Source of the DNA: Burkholderiales bacterium
Lineage (GTDB): Bacteria > Pseudomonadota > Gammaproteobacteria > Burkholderiales > Burkholderiaceae_D
Length of the DNA stretch: 33,000 bases
Direction: 5' to 3'
NCBI GenBank assembly: GCA_947451925.1
Contig: CANGAW010000036.1
Location: 1-33,000 of the forward strand
The notes below the pieces were generated by a model, which was given only the letters and a program-made list of their open reading frames with translations, did no database searches and was not told where the DNA came from. Position numbers and translations under genes: made by a program. This document shows, one piece after another, positions 23,801-32,976 of the stretch (the stretch's first letter is position 1; each line of letters starts with the position of its first letter).

Positions 23801-24576
23801 TCGACGGTGTTTATGCTTCAGCAGGTGCGTTGACTGGTTTTGTGGTCGGGCTTGCCGGCGTGGGTGGCGGTGCGTTAATGACGCCTATCTTGTTACTATT
23901 TTTTGGCGTGTCGCCAACAACGGCAATTGCTACGGACCTTTGGTTTGCCGCTATCACCAAAATTGTTGGCGCGCGGGTTCATCACAGGACAGAAAATGTT
24001 GACTGGCAGGTGGCCAAGCGTCTTTGGTGGGGTAGCTTGCCTGTAGCGTTGTCGCTTGTTGGTTTGGTTGGTGCGGGAGTACAAGTCACCAAACTTGATT
24101 GGCTGGCGAAAGCCGTTGGTGTGTTGGTCCTGATCACGGCTGTTGGATTGTTGCTAGCCCCAAAACTATTGTCCATTGCGCGTGGTCGTCGAATCGGCCA
24201 GCCTGCTCATTTTAAAGCCTTGCAACCTACATTAACAGTTGTGTCTGGCATGATCCTAGGTCTATGCGTTGCGCTCACCTCTGTAGGTGCTGGTGCGTTG
24301 GGTAGTGTGATGTTGTTGTATCTGTATCCACTGCGCATGACGCCACACCGCTTAGTCGCTACTGATATCGTGCACGCAATTCCGCTGGCAGTTGTTGCCG
24401 GATTGGGCTATTTGTTTGCAGGTTTAGTGGATGGTCGAATGCTCATGAGTTTGCTGACTGGTTCCATCCCGGCGGTGATACTGGGTAGTTTGTTAGCAGG
24501 TAAATTTCCCGGGCGTTGGATTCAAATCGCATTGGCGATCGTGCTGATGGCCGCCGGGGTCAATATCTTAATCTGA
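23797..24576 (+). CDS. TauE/SafE-type sulfite/sulfonate exporter
   Basis: This 259-residue membrane protein has about eight hydrophobic segments. The duplicated family pattern is seen as FVVGLAGVGGGALMTPILLL near the start and LCVALTSVGAGALGSVMLLY in the second half. Members export sulfite, sulfoacetate or related anions. It starts in the overlapping ATGA of cysQ. This gene order supports a role in sulfur anion balance. The C-terminus has LAIVLMAAGVNILI. The next gene is convergent, and no terminator is obvious in the 25-base gap. Confidence 0.87.
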   Translation: MIDGVYASAGALTGFVVGLAGVGGGALMTPILLLFFGVSPTTAIATDLWFAAITKIVGARVHHRTENVDWQVAKRLWWGSLPVALSLVGLVGAGVQVTKLDWLAKAVGVLVLITAVGLLLAPKLLSIARGRRIGQPAHFKALQPTLTVVSGMILGLCVALTSVGAGALGSVMLLYLYPLRMTPHRLVATDIVHAIPLAVVAGLGYLFAGLVDGRMLMSLLTGSIPAVILGSLLAGKFPGRWIQIALAIVLMAAGVNILI

Positions 24577-24601
24577 TATTTAGCCGTTTTAAATTGTGAT
24601 T

Positions 24602-25402
24602 TCAACGAAACAGCCGCGCCAATTCCAAGCCCGGATCTGGCGCGCGCATAAAGGCTTCTCCAACTAAAAAAGCATGGACGTTAGCGTCACGCATGCGTTT
24701 GACATCATCGGACTTCAAGATACCGGATTCGGTAATCACCATTTTTTCTGGCGGAATGCGCGGCAAGAGATTGATGGTGTTGTCGAGTGAAGTTTCAAAA
24801 GTGCGCAGATTGCGGTTATTAATTCCCAACATTGCCGTGTTGAGCTTGAGTGCGGCATTGAGTTCATCTGCGTCATGTACTTCAACCAGTATGCCCATTC
24901 CCAGTTCATGTGCACAGGCTTCGAGTTCGGCCATCAGTCCGTGATCTAGTGCGGCGACGATCAGCAGTACACAATCCGCGCCCCACGAACGGGCTTCGTA
25001 TAACTGGTAAGGATCGATGATGAAATCCTTGCGCAGTGCAGGGATGCTGCAAGCAGCACGGGCTTGCTTCAGATAGTCGGGAGCGCCCTGAAAAAAATGC
25101 ACGTCAGTGAGTACCGATAAACAGGCAGCGCCATGTTGGGTATAGCTGCGCGCAATTTCTGCCGGGTCAAAATGTTCGCGTAATACGCCTTTTGACGGAG
25201 AAGCTTTTTTTACTTCGGCAATGACGCCGGCCTTGCCGGCAGCAATTTTCCCGCGCAGGCTGGCTTCAAAGCCGCGTAACTGACTGCGCGCATCCTGATC
25301 GCTTTCCACTTCGCGGCGCAGGCTGGTGAAGCTTTGATGTTTTTTGGCTGCGGCGACTTCGTCGGCTTTGACGGCGAGGATTTTATTGAGGATGTCGGAC
25401 AT
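24602..25402 (-). CDS. trpC: Indole-3-glycerol-phosphate synthase
   Basis: This enzyme closes the indole ring in tryptophan synthesis. The 266-residue protein has [20 protein letters not shown] with the family's catalytic Lys and the S-P-S-K-G motif, and [20 protein letters not shown] and [16 protein letters not shown] in the usual places of a TIM barrel. Gly-Glu-Ala near the end ([14 protein letters not shown]) is the phosphate loop. It is the last gene of the trp operon, 12 bases after trpD. There is no TrpF fusion. Confidence 0.97.
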   Translation of the reverse strand: MSDILNKILAVKADEVAAAKKHQSFTSLRREVESDQDARSQLRGFEASLRGKIAAGKAGVIAEVKKASPSKGVLREHFDPAEIARSYTQHGAACLSVLTDVHFFQGAPDYLKQARAACSIPALRKDFIIDPYQLYEARSWGADCVLLIVAALDHGLMAELEACAHELGMGILVEVHDADELNAALKLNTAMLGINNRNLRTFETSLDNTINLLPRIPPEKMVITESGILKSDDVKRMRDANVHAFLVGEAFMRAPDPGLELARLFR

Positions 25403-25414
25403 TCGATTTTCTAT

Positions 25415-26452
25415 TTAGTGAGAGGCAGCGAGCTGTTGGGTGACTTGTGCAAACTGTTCCAGTTTGCTGCGCGCAGCACCCGATGCAACGGCTTCACGCG
25501 CACGTGACAAGCCGTTGGCGATGCTGTCGGCCATGCCAGCGGCGTAAAGAGCAGTACCGGCATTCAGAATGACGATGTCGCGAGCCGGCCCGGTTTTGTT
25601 ATCCAGCGCTTCGAGAATTTTTTCTTTCGATTCGGCCACGCCCGCCACTTTCAAATTTCGGCTGGCGACCATTTGCAGGCCGAAATCTTCTGGGTGAATT
25701 TCGTATTCACGAATTTCGTCGTTGACCAGTTCGCCGACCATGGTGGCGGCGCCAAGGGACACTTCATCCATGTTGTCGCGTGCCCAAACGACGACGGCAT
25801 GTTTGGCGCCGAGTTGTTGCAGTACGCGCGCTTGTATGCCGACCAGATCTGGATGAAAGACACCCATCATGATGTTGCGCGCACCGGCCGGGTTGGTCAG
25901 TGGCCCGAGAATATTAAAGATGGTGCGCACGCCCAGCTCTTTGCGAACAGGTGCTGCATGTTTCATCGCCGCGTGATGGTTGGGCGCAAACATGAAACCG
26001 ATGCCGGTTTCGGCGATTGATTGCGCAACTTGGGTCGGCGTTAAATTAATGTTGACGCCCAGCGCTTCGAGCGCATCGGCGCTGCCGGACGATGAGGACA
26101 CACTGCGTCCGCCATGCTTGGCGACCCGTGCACCGGCTGCGGCTGCAACGAACATCGACGCTGTTGAAATATTAAACGTATTGGCGCCGTCGCCGCCAGT
26201 GCCGACGATGTCGAGCAGACGGTCGGTATCGGGCACGTCGACTTTGGCGGCGAATTCGCGCATCACTTGCGCGGCTGCCGCTATTTCACCAATCGATTCT
26301 TTTTTTACGCGCAAGCCCATAGTCAGCGCGGCAATCATCACAGGCGACATTTCGCCGCCCATAATCTGCCGGAAAAGGGCCAGCATTTCGTCGTGAAAAA
26401 TTTCTCTATGGTCGATGATGCGCAGCAGCGCTTGTTGTGGCGTCAAGGTCAT
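25415..26452 (-). CDS. trpD: Anthranilate phosphoribosyltransferase
   Basis: The enzyme joins anthranilate and PRPP. I chose ATG 26452 ([15 protein letters not shown]), which overlaps the trpG stop as ATGA; the longer frame runs into trp[21 protein letters not shown] is the PRPP-binding G-T-G-G-D motif, and [20 protein letters not shown] the conserved second block. The 345-residue length is normal. Confidence 0.97.
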   Translation of the reverse strand: MTLTPQQALLRIIDHREIFHDEMLALFRQIMGGEMSPVMIAALTMGLRVKKESIGEIAAAAQVMREFAAKVDVPDTDRLLDIVGTGGDGANTFNISTASMFVAAAAGARVAKHGGRSVSSSSGSADALEALGVNINLTPTQVAQSIAETGIGFMFAPNHHAAMKHAAPVRKELGVRTIFNILGPLTNPAGARNIMMGVFHPDLVGIQARVLQQLGAKHAVVVWARDNMDEVSLGAATMVGELVNDEIREYEIHPEDFGLQMVASRNLKVAGVAESKEKILEALDNKTGPARDIVILNAGTALYAAGMADSIANGLSRAREAVASGAARSKLEQFAQVTQQLAASH

Positions 26453-27024
26453 GAGAGGGCTTTGGTATCGAGGAAATTTTTCAGCAATGCATGGCCATGT
26501 TCCGACAGAATCGATTCCGGATGAAACTGCACGCCTTCGATCTGGAATTCTTTGTGCCGTACACCCATGATCTCGCCGTCTTCGGTCCATGCCGTGACTT
26601 CAAGGCAGTCTGGCAGGGATGCGCGCTCAATGGCTAGCGAGTGATAACGGATGATGGTGTAAGGACTGGGCAAATTTTTAAATACGCCAACGCCCGTGTG
26701 TTGAATGGGCGAGGTTTTGCCGTGCATGACTTGTTGGGCGCGCACGACTTTGCCACCGAATGCCGCGCCTATGCTCTGGTGTCCAAGGCAGACGCCAAGT
26801 ATCGGTAATTTGCCGGCAAACTGTTGCAGCACCGGCACCGAGACACCGGCTTCATGGGGCGTGCAGGGGCCTGGAGAAATGCAGATACGATCGGGGTTTA
26901 AGGCCTTGATTTGCGCCAGCGTGATTTCGTCGTTGCGGTAAGTGCGGACGTCTTCACCGAGTTCGCCGAAATATTGCACTAGGTTGTAGGTGAAGGAGTC
27001 GTAGTTGTCGATCATTAGCAGCAT
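26449..27024 (-). CDS. trpG: Anthranilate synthase component II (glutamine amidotransferase)
   Basis: This 191-residue class-I amidotransferase gives ammonia from glutamine to Trp[21 protein letters not shown] is the family start, [16 protein letters not shown] holds the nucleophilic Cys, and [15 protein letters not shown] the His and Glu of the catalytic triad. It could also serve PabB, as TrpG/PabA enzymes often do. It begins one base after the trpE stop and overlaps trpD by four bases. Confidence 0.97.
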   Translation of the reverse strand: MLLMIDNYDSFTYNLVQYFGELGEDVRTYRNDEITLAQIKALNPDRICISPGPCTPHEAGVSVPVLQQFAGKLPILGVCLGHQSIGAAFGGKVVRAQQVMHGKTSPIQHTGVGVFKNLPSPYTIIRYHSLAIERASLPDCLEVTAWTEDGEIMGVRHKEFQIEGVQFHPESILSEHGHALLKNFLDTKALS

Positions 27025-27025
27025 T

Positions 27026-28522
27026 TCAGATCTCCCCGTCCAGTCCGTCTTGCACTTGCTCTGCTGCTCTTAATACCGCGCGTGCTTTGTTTTCAGTTTC
27101 CTGCCATTCCATTTCCGGGACTGAGTCCGCGACGATGCCGGCGGCTGCCTGTGCGTACAGCATGCCGTCTTTGATGACGCCGGTGCGAATCGCAATGGCC
27201 AGATCCATTTCGCCGCCAAAGGACAGGTAACCACAAGCGCCACCGTAGATGCCGCGTTTGACAGGTTCGAGTTCGTCGATCAGTTCCATTGCGCGAACTT
27301 TCGGCGCGCCAGACAAGGTACCAGCGGGGAAGGTGGCGCGCAGCACATCGAGGTTGGACATGCCGGGCTTGAGCATGCCTTCCACATTGGAGACGATATG
27401 TTGTACGTGCGAGTATTTTTCGATGATGAATTTGTCGGTGACTTGCACGCTGCCGATTTCCGCAATGCGGCCAATATCATTGCGCGCCAGATCGATCAGC
27501 ATCACGTGTTCGGCGATTTCCTTCGGGTCTGCCAACAGCTCGGTTGCCAGTTTGGCGTCTTGGTCCGGAGTGGCGCCGCGCGGCCGGGTACCTGCGAGGG
27601 GGCGAATCGTGACTTTCTTGCCGCCTTCACGCAACGCTTCATTGCGCACCAAAATTTCTGGCGAGCTGCCAACGATTTGCATGTCGCCAAAATTGTAAAA
27701 GTACATATAAGGCGAAGGGTTCAGCGAGCGTAGTGCGCGGTACAGCGACAACGGTGAATCAACATAGGGTTTGCGAATGCGCTGCCCGACTTGCACCTGC
27801 ATCAGGTCACCGGCCATGATGTATTCCTTGGCCTTGGCCACTGCGGCCAGGTAATCGGCTTTGGCAAAGTCACGTACGGCTTCAGTGCGCACCGAAGCCG
27901 AAGTCACCGGTGCTTCAACGGCGCGACGCAGCATTGCCCGTAAATCTTTGAGCCGCTGACGCGCACGGCCATAGGCTTCTGGCTGAGTCGGATCAGCGTA
28001 GACGATCAGGTAGAGCTTGCCGGACAGGTTGTCGATGACAGCCAGTTCTTCGGTCAACAGCAGCTGGATATCGGGTAGCTGCAAATCGTCTTTCGGGGCG
28101 CTATCGGCCAGCCTGTGTTCTATGTAGCGAACGGCGTCGTAGCCAAAATAGCCGGCCAGTCCACCGCAGAAGCGCGGCATGCCCGGACTGACGGCAACTT
28201 TATAACGAGACTGAAATTTTTCGATGAAAGCCAGCGGGTTCTCGTCAGAGGTCTCAATGATTTCGTCATGTTTGACGACTTCAGTACGCTTGCCAATGCT
28301 GCGTATGAGCGTATGGGCTGGCAGACCAATGAAGGAATAGCGACCGAAACGTTCGCCACCGACAACCGACTCCAGCAGGAAGGTATTTTTGCCGTGGTTT
28401 TGAGGTTGCGCCAGTTTCAGATAAAGCGTGAGCGGTGTTTCCAGATCCGCGAAGGCTTCTGCCAACAAAGGAATGCGGTTGTAGCCTTCTGCGGCCAGCG
28501 ATTTGAATTCGAGTTCTGTCAT
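27026..28522 (-). CDS. trpE: Anthranilate synthase component I
   Basis: The 498-residue chorismate-using subunit has [20 protein letters not shown] at about 44-63, the region that binds tryptophan for feedback inhibition (the L-L-E-S element). The catalytic part includes [56 protein letters not shown] and [18 protein letters not shown]. The ATG has GGAGAGA close upstream. It is the first structural trp gene and follows a leader-peptide/attenuator region. Distinct from PabB by the L-L-E-S segment. Confidence 0.97.
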   Translation of the reverse strand: MTELEFKSLAAEGYNRIPLLAEAFADLETPLTLYLKLAQPQNHGKNTFLLESVVGGERFGRYSFIGLPAHTLIRSIGKRTEVVKHDEIIETSDENPLAFIEKFQSRYKVAVSPGMPRFCGGLAGYFGYDAVRYIEHRLADSAPKDDLQLPDIQLLLTEELAVIDNLSGKLYLIVYADPTQPEAYGRARQRLKDLRAMLRRAVEAPVTSASVRTEAVRDFAKADYLAAVAKAKEYIMAGDLMQVQVGQRIRKPYVDSPLSLYRALRSLNPSPYMYFYNFGDMQIVGSSPEILVRNEALREGGKKVTIRPLAGTRPRGATPDQDAKLATELLADPKEIAEHVMLIDLARNDIGRIAEIGSVQVTDKFIIEKYSHVQHIVSNVEGMLKPGMSNLDVLRATFPAGTLSGAPKVRAMELIDELEPVKRGIYGGACGYLSFGGEMDLAIAIRTGVIKDGMLYAQAAAGIVADSVPEMEWQETENKARAVLRAAEQVQDGLDGEI

Positions 28523-28566
28523 GTTTCTCTCCGGGCCGCTATTGTAAAGGAGCGGCGGGGTGGTCT

Positions 28567-28594
28567 AAAAAACGGGCCGGGCCTAAAGGCCTGC
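28567..28594 (-). terminator. Candidate trp attenuator hairpin and U-run
   Basis: On the minus strand GGCC-TTTA-GGCC (within GCAGGCCTTTAGGCCCGG) is followed by CGGCCCG and then six T (28572-28567), about 45 bases before the trpE ATG and just after the leader ORF. The CAGGCCT arm can also pair with AGGCCTG inside the leader ORF beside the first Trp codon, giving competing structures. The short simple stem is weaker than in E. coli. Confidence 0.6.
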
Positions 28595-28605
28595 AGCACA
28601 AGGCA

Positions 28606-28692
28606 TTAGTTAATCTGCGAATGCCAGCGTCGCCATAGCCAGGCCTCAAAGGCGCCGGGCGTGGTCAGCTTAAGTTTTTTAGAGGGAAACAT
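28606..28692 (-). CDS. trpL: Tryptophan leader peptide (28 residues)
   Basis: A short frame starts MFPSKKLKLTTPGAFEAW and ends LWRRWHSQIN. It has Trp at 18, 20 and 23, three in six codons, which is far above chance and the hallmark of an attenuation leader. It starts 11 bases after the gph stop and ends before a GC-rich dyad and U-run that precede trpE. No Shine-Dalgarno is seen before its ATG, so translation may depend on ribosomes that finish gph. Stalling at the Trp codons when Trp-tRNA is low would favour read-through. This is inferred from sequence only. Confidence 0.72.
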   Translation of the reverse strand: MFPSKKLKLTTPGAFEAWLWRRWHSQIN

Positions 28693-28703
28693 GATGGTAA
28701 GGG

Positions 28704-29396
28704 TCAAGCGGCAATCAGATGGGCCGCAACAAGTAACGATTCGACTATACCATCCGAGGCAATCGATTGCACAGTCTGGCCGTGGTTGTATCCATAAGGG
28801 ACCGTCAGGACAGGACAGCCTGCAGCGCGCGCCGCCTCTGCGTCGTTGGAGGAGTCGCCAATGGCAAGCACTTGCGCGGGTTGCAGCGAAAATTCACGAC
28901 AGACAGTCAGCATTGGCAAAGGGTCAGGTTTCTTTTTTGCTAGCGAGTCGCCACCGTAGACAAGTTCAAAGTAGCCGGCAAGGCCGGTCTTCTCTAATAA
29001 GGGCACAGCAAATCCGATGGGCTTGTTGGTAACGCAGGCAAGTCGCAAGCCTTGGTCGCGCATTGCGGCCAAACCTTCGTGGACGCCGGCGTAAACCGTG
29101 CTGAAGAGGCCGTTGATAGCAAGGTAATGGCGCTGATAACTTGCCAATGCCTGAGTAAAACGTTGTTCGACCTCGTCGGCGGCAAAGTCCACGCCGAGCA
29201 CGCGCCGCATCAGATTTTCAGAACCTTTGCCGACAAATTCGGTAATGGTTTCAATCGAAAGTGGCGCGAGATTTATTTCTGCCCGCATGCCATTGATGGC
29301 TGCATGAAAATCCGGCGCGGTGTGAACCATGGTGCCATCGAGATCAATGATGACGCCACGTATGCCTTGCAAAGGTATTTTTTCTGGAGCGTTCAT
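28704..29396 (-). CDS. gph: Phosphoglycolate phosphatase
   Basis: This 230-residue HAD-superfamily phosphatase removes phosphate from 2-phosphoglycolate, a product of DNA-end repair or RuBisCO oxygenation. [20 protein letters not shown] is HAD motif I, with the nucleophile and acid Asp pair. VTNKPIGFA is motif II, KKKPDP motif III, and [15 protein letters not shown] motif IV. DGTM rather than DGTL is a minor change. It overlaps the end of rpe by four bases (ATGA). Gene order rpe-gph-trp is common in Burkholderiales. Confidence 0.92.
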   Translation of the reverse strand: MNAPEKIPLQGIRGVIIDLDGTMVHTAPDFHAAINGMRAEINLAPLSIETITEFVGKGSENLMRRVLGVDFAADEVEQRFTQALASYQRHYLAINGLFSTVYAGVHEGLAAMRDQGLRLACVTNKPIGFAVPLLEKTGLAGYFELVYGGDSLAKKKPDPLPMLTVCREFSLQPAQVLAIGDSSNDAEAARAAGCPVLTVPYGYNHGQTVQSIASDGIVESLLVAAHLIAA

Positions 29397-30058
29397 GCTG
29401 AAGCCAGTTCAATGCGCATGGCGTCAATCACTGCTTTATAGTCCGGCTTGCCAAAAATGGCCGAGCCAGCAACGAAGGTATCGGCACCGGCGGCCGCAAC
29501 AGCTGCAATGTTGTCGACTTTTACGCCACCATCAACCTCAAGCATGATGTCGTAGCCTGAAGCGTCAATCAGCTTGCGCACTACAGCCACTTTTTTCAAG
29601 GCCTCTGGAATGAAGGATTGCCCGCCAAAGCCCGGATTGACGGACATGATTAAAATAAGGTCGAGCTTGTCCATCACGTGTTCTAAATAATGCAGTGGAG
29701 TGCCAGGATTAAATACCAGACCGGCTTTGCAGCCCTGATCGCGGATCAATTGCAAAGTGCGGTCGATATGCTCCGAGGCTTCCGGGTGAAAGCTGATAAT
29801 GTTGGCGCCTGCCTTGGCGAAATCGGGAATGATACGGTCAACTGGTTTGACCATCAGGTGAACATCGATAGGCACCTGTACATGCGGACGGATCGCTTCG
29901 CAGACCAGCGGACCGATTGTTAAATTGGGAACATAATGATTGTCCATCACATCAAAATGGATAATATCCGCACCGGCTGCAACCACGTTGCGGACTTCCT
30001 CTCCGAGGCGGGCAAAATCGGCAGATAGAATGCTGGGAGCGATGCGGTAATTTTTCAT
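29393..30058 (-). CDS. rpe: Ribulose-phosphate 3-epimerase
   Basis: This 221-residue TIM-barrel enzyme interconverts ribulose-5-phosphate and xylulose-5-phosphate. I chose ATG 30058, where [20 protein letters not shown], the usual N-terminus, begins. [17 protein letters not shown] carries the metal-binding His and catalytic Asp; [14 protein letters not shown] and [11 protein letters not shown] the remaining metal and phosphate contacts. The ribosome site is weak. It is the first gene of the rpe-gph-trp series. Confidence 0.96.
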   Translation of the reverse strand: MKNYRIAPSILSADFARLGEEVRNVVAAGADIIHFDVMDNHYVPNLTIGPLVCEAIRPHVQVPIDVHLMVKPVDRIIPDFAKAGANIISFHPEASEHIDRTLQLIRDQGCKAGLVFNPGTPLHYLEHVMDKLDLILIMSVNPGFGGQSFIPEALKKVAVVRKLIDASGYDIMLEVDGGVKVDNIAAVAAAGADTFVAGSAIFGKPDYKAVIDAMRIELASA

Positions 30059-30195
30059 TAATAGATTTATCTGGAACGGGAAAGTTATTTTACCTTGGGG
30101 TAAAGTCGGCATGTTTCATTGCTTGCAGTGTTGAAGAATTTCATGTGCAATAACAAACGTTTTTGAAGCAGTAACTTACTTAAGAGGCTAAGCAG

Positions 30196-30570
30196 ATGGC
30201 TGCATATGAAATGACAGTGACGGTACGCACGCAATATCTGGAAGATCAGTCGGACCCCGATCGCTCGCGCTTTGTGTTTGCCTATGCGGTGACAATTAAA
30301 AACACGGGCAGTGTTGCGGCCCAGCTGATATCGCGGCACTGGGTGATCACGGATGCTAACGATCATGTTGATCAGGTTCGAGGCTTGGGCGTTGTCGGGC
30401 ATCAGCCATTATTGCAGCCGGGTGAGCAATTCGAGTACACCAGCGGCTCTACGCTGACCACGCCCCAGGGCACCATGCGTGGTGAATATTTTTGTGTGGC
30501 CGAAGACGGCGAGCAATTTGAAGCCAAGATTGCGGAATTTGTATTGTCTTTGCCGCGTACGCTGCATTAA
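30196..30570 (+). CDS. apaG: ApaG protein
   Basis: This 124-residue protein of the ApaG family has an immunoglobulin-like beta fold and was linked by early work to cobalt and magnesium efflux; its molecular activity is unsettled. FAYAVTIKNTGSVAAQLISR, HWVITDANDHVDQVRGLGVV, GHQPLLQPGEQFEYTSGS and GTMRGEYFCV are the family blocks. AAGAGG lies before the ATG. It is divergent from rpe. Its stop overlaps the stop of a small membrane-protein gene on the other strand. Confidence 0.95.
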   Translation: MAAYEMTVTVRTQYLEDQSDPDRSRFVFAYAVTIKNTGSVAAQLISRHWVITDANDHVDQVRGLGVVGHQPLLQPGEQFEYTSGSTLTTPQGTMRGEYFCVAEDGEQFEAKIAEFVLSLPRTLH

Positions 30571-30668
30571 TCGTCATCTTTGTCATTGCGGCCCGAAAAC
30601 ATCGTCCACCAGACAATAAATACCATCAGCATAAAGGCAGCACCTGCCTCAAGAAATAATAACCACAT
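30567..30668 (-). CDS. 33-residue single-pass membrane protein
   Basis: On the minus strand a frame starts MWLLFLEAGAAFMLMVFIVW and ends GRNDKDDD. One strongly hydrophobic helix of about 20 residues is followed by a short charged, acidic tail. AAGGGGA lies about six bases before the ATG, a strong ribosome site. The frame fills the gap between apaG and mltA: its stop overlaps the apaG stop and its start overlaps the TTG start of mltA on the opposite strand. No family is known to me. Good ribosome site and composition make it a likely real gene. Confidence 0.68.
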   Translation of the reverse strand: MWLLFLEAGAAFMLMVFIVWWTMFSGRNDKDDD

Positions 30669-31888
30669 TGACTATCCCCTTGTTGACTAATCGCTTGAGT
30701 TTAACTGCATCAGTTGTTGCTATCGCCCTTTTTATGGCGGCTTGTGCCACGCCCCCGCATGAAAAGCGAGCGCCACCTACAGCTACTGCGCCTGCAGCCT
30801 CTTCAAAATCGCCTGACGAAGTATTGAAGCTGGTTAAATTTGCCGAATTGCCTGGTTGGGCTGACGATGACTTGCGTCAGGCTTGGCCGGCGTTTTTGTC
30901 TTCATGTGCGGTGTTGATCAAAAAACCTGGCTGGCAGGAGGCATGCGGTCTCACTGGATTTGTCGACGGCTCCGACCCCAAGGCGGTAAGAAACTACTTC
31001 GAATCACAATTCTCTCCGCATCAAGTAAAAAATACGGACGGTAGCGTGTCCGGAATGCTAACGGGGTATTACGAACCCTTGTTGCGCGGTTCCCGGGTTC
31101 GTGGAGGGGCATTTCAAACGCCTCTATATAAGGCGCCGGAAGATTTGCTCACGATTGATTTGGCGTCTTTATATCCCGAACTCAAGAACAAACGCTTGCG
31201 CGGCAGGGTCGTTGGAAAAAAAGTCGTGCCCTATTTTTCTCGCGCCGAACTTTCTCAGCTTGATCCTTTGGCCGGTAGCGAATTACTTTGGGTAGATAGC
31301 CCGATTGATGCATTCTTCTTGCAGATTCAAGGCTCTGGCCGGGTCTATCTGGAAGAGAGCAGGGAAACCGTGCGGCTTGCCTATGCCGACCAAAATGGGC
31401 ATCCCTATAAATCGATCGGACGCTATCTCGCTGATCGTGGCGAGCTTGAACTCGATCAGGCTAGCGCGCAGGGCATTATGCGTTGGGCAGCCACCAACCC
31501 AGCCAGGATGCCGGAGCTACTGAATGCCAATCCGAGTTTCGTATTCTTTCGGGAAGAAAAGATCAATGACCCGACTATCGGCCCCAAGGGGGCCCTGGGT
31601 GTAGCGCTGACAGCGCAGCGTTCCATTGCCATTGACCCGCAATATATTCCTTTGGGAGTCCCGGTTTTTTTGGCGTCGACTCAACCTAATAGCGACACTT
31701 TGTTGCGGCGGCTGATGATGGCTCAAGACACGGGAGGAGCGGTACGTAACCCTGTCCGCGCCGACTTTTTTTGGGGCTTTGGAGCAGAGGCAGCGGAAAA
31801 GGCCGGCAAAATGAAGCAGGCGTTAATGATGTGGGTACTACTGCCCAATGCAATGGTATCGGCATCAAAATCAGCGAACAAAGACTGA
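30668..31888 (+). CDS. mltA: Membrane-bound lytic transglycosylase A
   Basis: This 406-residue outer-membrane lipoprotein cleaves the murein glycan chain, leaving anhydro-muramic ends. The signal FMAACATPPHEK carries the lipobox Cys. The MltA domain shows GMLTGYYEPLLRGSRVRGGA, TPLYKAPEDL, DSPIDAFFLQIQGSGRVYLE and YADQNGHPYKSIGRYL. The C-terminal 3D domain has MMAQDTGGAVRNPVRADFFW with the catalytic Asp. The start is a TTG at 30668 with a weak ribosome site; in-frame TTG codons at 30680 and 30683 are alternatives. Only TTG starts are available before the signal sequence. Confidence 0.93.
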   Translation: MTIPLLTNRLSLTASVVAIALFMAACATPPHEKRAPPTATAPAASSKSPDEVLKLVKFAELPGWADDDLRQAWPAFLSSCAVLIKKPGWQEACGLTGFVDGSDPKAVRNYFESQFSPHQVKNTDGSVSGMLTGYYEPLLRGSRVRGGAFQTPLYKAPEDLLTIDLASLYPELKNKRLRGRVVGKKVVPYFSRAELSQLDPLAGSELLWVDSPIDAFFLQIQGSGRVYLEESRETVRLAYADQNGHPYKSIGRYLADRGELELDQASAQGIMRWAATNPARMPELLNANPSFVFFREEKINDPTIGPKGALGVALTAQRSIAIDPQYIPLGVPVFLASTQPNSDTLLRRLMMAQDTGGAVRNPVRADFFWGFGAEAAEKAGKMKQALMMWVLLPNAMVSASKSANKD

Positions 31889-31953
31889 CATTGGTTTAGT
31901 CCTAATGCCAGGATGGACACAAAAAATTTACAGGTAAAAAAGAGGAGACTGTC

Positions 31954-32730
31954 ATTTCATACGCAAACATATTGGTCGAGACGCACGGTAAAGTCGGCGT
32001 GATACGCCTGAACCGTCCCAAGGCAATGAACGCACTCAATGATCAGCTGATGGATGAGCTGGGAGAAGCCGCACTGGCTTTTGACGCTGATGAGGCAATC
32101 GGATGTATCGTCGTTACGGGAAATGAAAAGGCGTTTGCGGCAGGTGCAGATATCTCCGTAATGGCCACGCTGACGTATATGGAGGCTTATAAGAGCAATT
32201 ACATTAGCCGTAACTGGGAGCACATTCGTAAAGTCAGGAAGCCAGTTATTGCAGCGGTTGCAGGCTATGCGTTAGGCGGTGGCTGTGAGCTGGCGATGAT
32301 GTGTGATTTTATTATTGCTGCCGAAAGTGCAAAGTTCGGTCAGCCAGAAATCAAGTTGGGCACCATACCAGGCGCTGGCGGAACTCAGCGCCTTCCCAGA
32401 GCCATATCAAAGGCCAAAGCAATGGATATGTGTCTGACAGCGCGAATGATGGGGGCAGAAGAAGCAGAGCGCGCAGGCTTAGTGTCCCGGGTGGTGCCCG
32501 ACGAAAAGCTCATGGAAGAAGCATTAGCGGCGGCTACCGTGATTGCATCAATGTCAGCACCCATTGCCATGTTGATCAAAGAATCAGTGAATCTCTCCTA
32601 TGAATCTCCTCTGTCAGAAGGGGTGCGCCAGGAGCGGCGGATGTTCCACAGTACCTTTGGCACAGAAGACCAAAAAGAAGGAATGAAAGCTTTTATCGAG
32701 AAACGCTTGCCAAACTTTAGGAACCTTTGA
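31954..32730 (+). CDS. Enoyl-CoA hydratase, apparently with an ATT start
   Basis: This crotonase-fold enzyme hydrates enoyl-CoA in fatty-acid or phenylacetate breakdown. [16 protein letters not shown] forms the oxyanion pocket. [15 protein letters not shown] and [20 protein letters not shown] carry the two catalytic Glu. Relatives begin M-S-Y-E-N-I-L-V-E; here the same stretch is [14 protein letters not shown], starting with ATT at 31954. AGGAGA sits five bases before that ATT, and the length then is 258 residues, normal for the family. A shorter start at TTG 31972 would cut the first strand and is 23 bases from the ribosome site. Family name certain; pathway not. Confidence 0.9.
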   Translation: MSYANILVETHGKVGVIRLNRPKAMNALNDQLMDELGEAALAFDADEAIGCIVVTGNEKAFAAGADISVMATLTYMEAYKSNYISRNWEHIRKVRKPVIAAVAGYALGGGCELAMMCDFIIAAESAKFGQPEIKLGTIPGAGGTQRLPRAISKAKAMDMCLTARMMGAEEAERAGLVSRVVPDEKLMEEALAAATVIASMSAPIAMLIKESVNLSYESPLSEGVRQERRMFHSTFGTEDQKEGMKAFIEKRLPNFRNL

Positions 32731-32740
32731 TATAGTTCGC

Positions 32741-32774
32741 CTCCGCTTGAGAGACAAGTAGTTCTGAAGCGGAG
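32741..32774 (+). terminator. Hairpin after the enoyl-CoA hydratase gene
   Basis: CTCCGCTT (32741-32748) pairs perfectly with AAGCGGAG (32767-32774). The following AGTTTAGG has a poor U-run, so it may be a weak terminator, or part of the upstream region of the ribosomal RNA operon. Confidence 0.5.
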
Positions 32775-32830
32775 AGTTTAGGTCTTTACTGACGTTGGTT
32801 CGGGGCGGAAATTAATGCGACGAGCCAGCG

Positions 32831-32887
32831 AAATCAGTAAAAATAAAAGATTAAGTAAGTGACCAAACTCAGGAAGTGCTGCATAAT
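32831..32887 (+). promoter_or_regulatory. Strong promoter of a ribosomal RNA operon
   Basis: GTGACC (32859-32864) is followed after 17 bases by CATAAT (32882-32887). The A/T-rich stretch before it (about 32831-32858) looks like an UP element. It directly precedes a leader with a boxA-like element, as in ribosomal RNA operons. Confidence 0.7.
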
Positions 32888-32962
32888 CTCATCTCTCTGC
32901 TGCTGACGAACAAAACGATTCGGAAGTGAAGCGGAAGGCGCGAAAAGCGCTGAGAAGTTGAG

Positions 32963-32976
32963 TGGTTCTTTAAAAA
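32963..32976 (+). promoter_or_regulatory. boxA-type antitermination element in the 16S rRNA leader
   Basis: TGGTTCTTTAAAAA resembles boxA (TGCTCTTTAACA), and the following ATTAACAACCGATAAGTGTG is the sequence that commonly lies just before 16S genes in Burkholderiales. The 16S gene itself begins beyond the window. Confidence 0.75.
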
